Of a stretch of DNA of 64,000 nt, positions 63,657 to 64,000 are shown piece after piece. The stretch spans positions 1 to 64,000 of the forward strand of contig URRQ01000006.1 of NCBI GenBank assembly GCA_900550235.1, given 5' to 3'. Position 1 is the first letter of the stretch, and every line of letters begins with the position of its first letter. The notes under the pieces are model-generated. The model made no database searches. It was given only the letters and a program-made list of their open reading frames with translations, and was not told the DNA's origin. The translations under genes and the position numbers were made by a program. Source of the DNA: an uncultured Lachnospiraceae bacterium. GTDB taxonomy: Bacteria > Bacillota > Clostridia > Lachnospirales > Lachnospiraceae.

Positions 63657-64000
63657 ATTCATGAACATAGAAAAAAATCTCAGTAATATACTCATTTTCA
63701 TCTCCTGAAGAAATATAGTCATTGATGCAGAATTCATAAGCATCTGAAGCTATCTCCAACCGGTTTTCCTCACAAAACTTCAGCAATTTCTTATAAGAAC
63801 GTTCTACCGATTGGTATGTACCATAGTGGTATATACTCACCACTTTTCCTTTCGGAAGAGTTCCGATGTTCTTCGCTTTCTTCGTCTTCTCAATCGGTAA
63901 GAACGCAACTTTTGCTTCCGTATATCTCCCCTCTAGAACATGCCTATAAGGAACGATTACTCCTGTCTGAAAAAAAATTGGAAGTTCCTCTTTCAGCGCT
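63655..64000 (-). CDS. GyrI-like effector-binding protein (partial)
   Basis: The frame is open from the stop at 63655 to the right window edge, so the N-terminus is missing. The visible 114 residues contain a beta-rich GyrI-like small-molecule binding fold with GKVVSIYHYGTYQSVERSYKKL and a YITEIFFYVHE end. The C-terminal domain of a MerR/BmrR-type regulator is a likely identity, but a stand-alone domain is possible. Confidence 0.75.
   Translation of the reverse strand, partial: ALKEELPIFFQTGVIVPYRHVLEGRYTEAKVAFLPIEKTKKAKNIGTLPKGKVVSIYHYGTYQSVERSYKKLLKFCEENRLEIASDAYEFCINDYISSGDENEYITEIFFYVHE

Noticed and set aside
1..64000. CRISPR array
   Set aside because: No regularly spaced short direct repeats seen; the only repeats are the coding tandem repeat, the 103-bp pair and the 24-bp units.

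Overview
The window looks like a chromosomal stretch from an anaerobic, low-to-moderate-GC Clostridia species, most likely Lachnospiraceae. The evidence is a pair of Stickland reductases with complete selenocysteine machinery, a long PPi-dependent phosphofructokinase, a stand-alone AICAR transformylase next to a PurO-type IMP cyclohydrolase, and strong AGGAGG ribosome binding sites. Almost every gene is on the minus strand.

Layout. 1-4.1 kb is accessory DNA: a truncated secreted repeat protein, a decayed small gene, a DUF4143-type ATPase, and an Rpn-type PD-(D/E)XK gene between two 103-bp direct repeats. 4.1-12.4 kb is the D-proline reductase locus (prdC, a PrdA N-terminal paralog, prdA, a small protein, prdB, prdD, prdE). 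The selC tRNA lies upstream, and a divergent prdF (proline racemase) plus TetR regulator follow. 12.4-20.8 kb is the glycine reductase operon (grdX-grdE-grdB-trxB-trxA-grdA-grdC-grdD plus an unknown small gene), behind a glycine riboswitch with an intrinsic terminator. 20.9-31.4 kb holds an alanine/glycine:cation symporter, then selenium supply and Sec insertion genes (DUF3343, TusA-like, YedE-type transporter, Csd-type lyase, LysR, selB, selA, selD, yedF). Four genes carry an in-frame UGA read as Sec and appear split if UGA is read as stop: prdB, grdB, grdA and selD. One 27-kb block therefore encodes two selenoenzyme systems, their thioredoxin donors, substrate uptake, selenium supply and the decoding apparatus.

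31.5-40.8 kb is a LacI-controlled operon for an unidentified ligand: binding lipoprotein, double ATPase, two permeases, two M20 hydrolases and a GATase1-like protein, with a near-palindromic operator and strong promoter. 40.8-64 kb is mostly housekeeping: rRNA-type methyltransferase, a type I toxin-antitoxin locus, HAD phosphatase, maf, aroK, tmRNA, smpB, rnr, secG, eno, YitT, an M24 peptidase, glmM, an IS110-family element with a candidate bridge-RNA region, AICAR transformylase and PurO, a PLD enzyme, greA, an LCP protein, a PNPOx-fold protein, ribU with an FMN riboswitch, PPi-PFK and a partial GyrI-like protein.

All calls come from reading the sequence and recalled family knowledge. No search or folding program was run.
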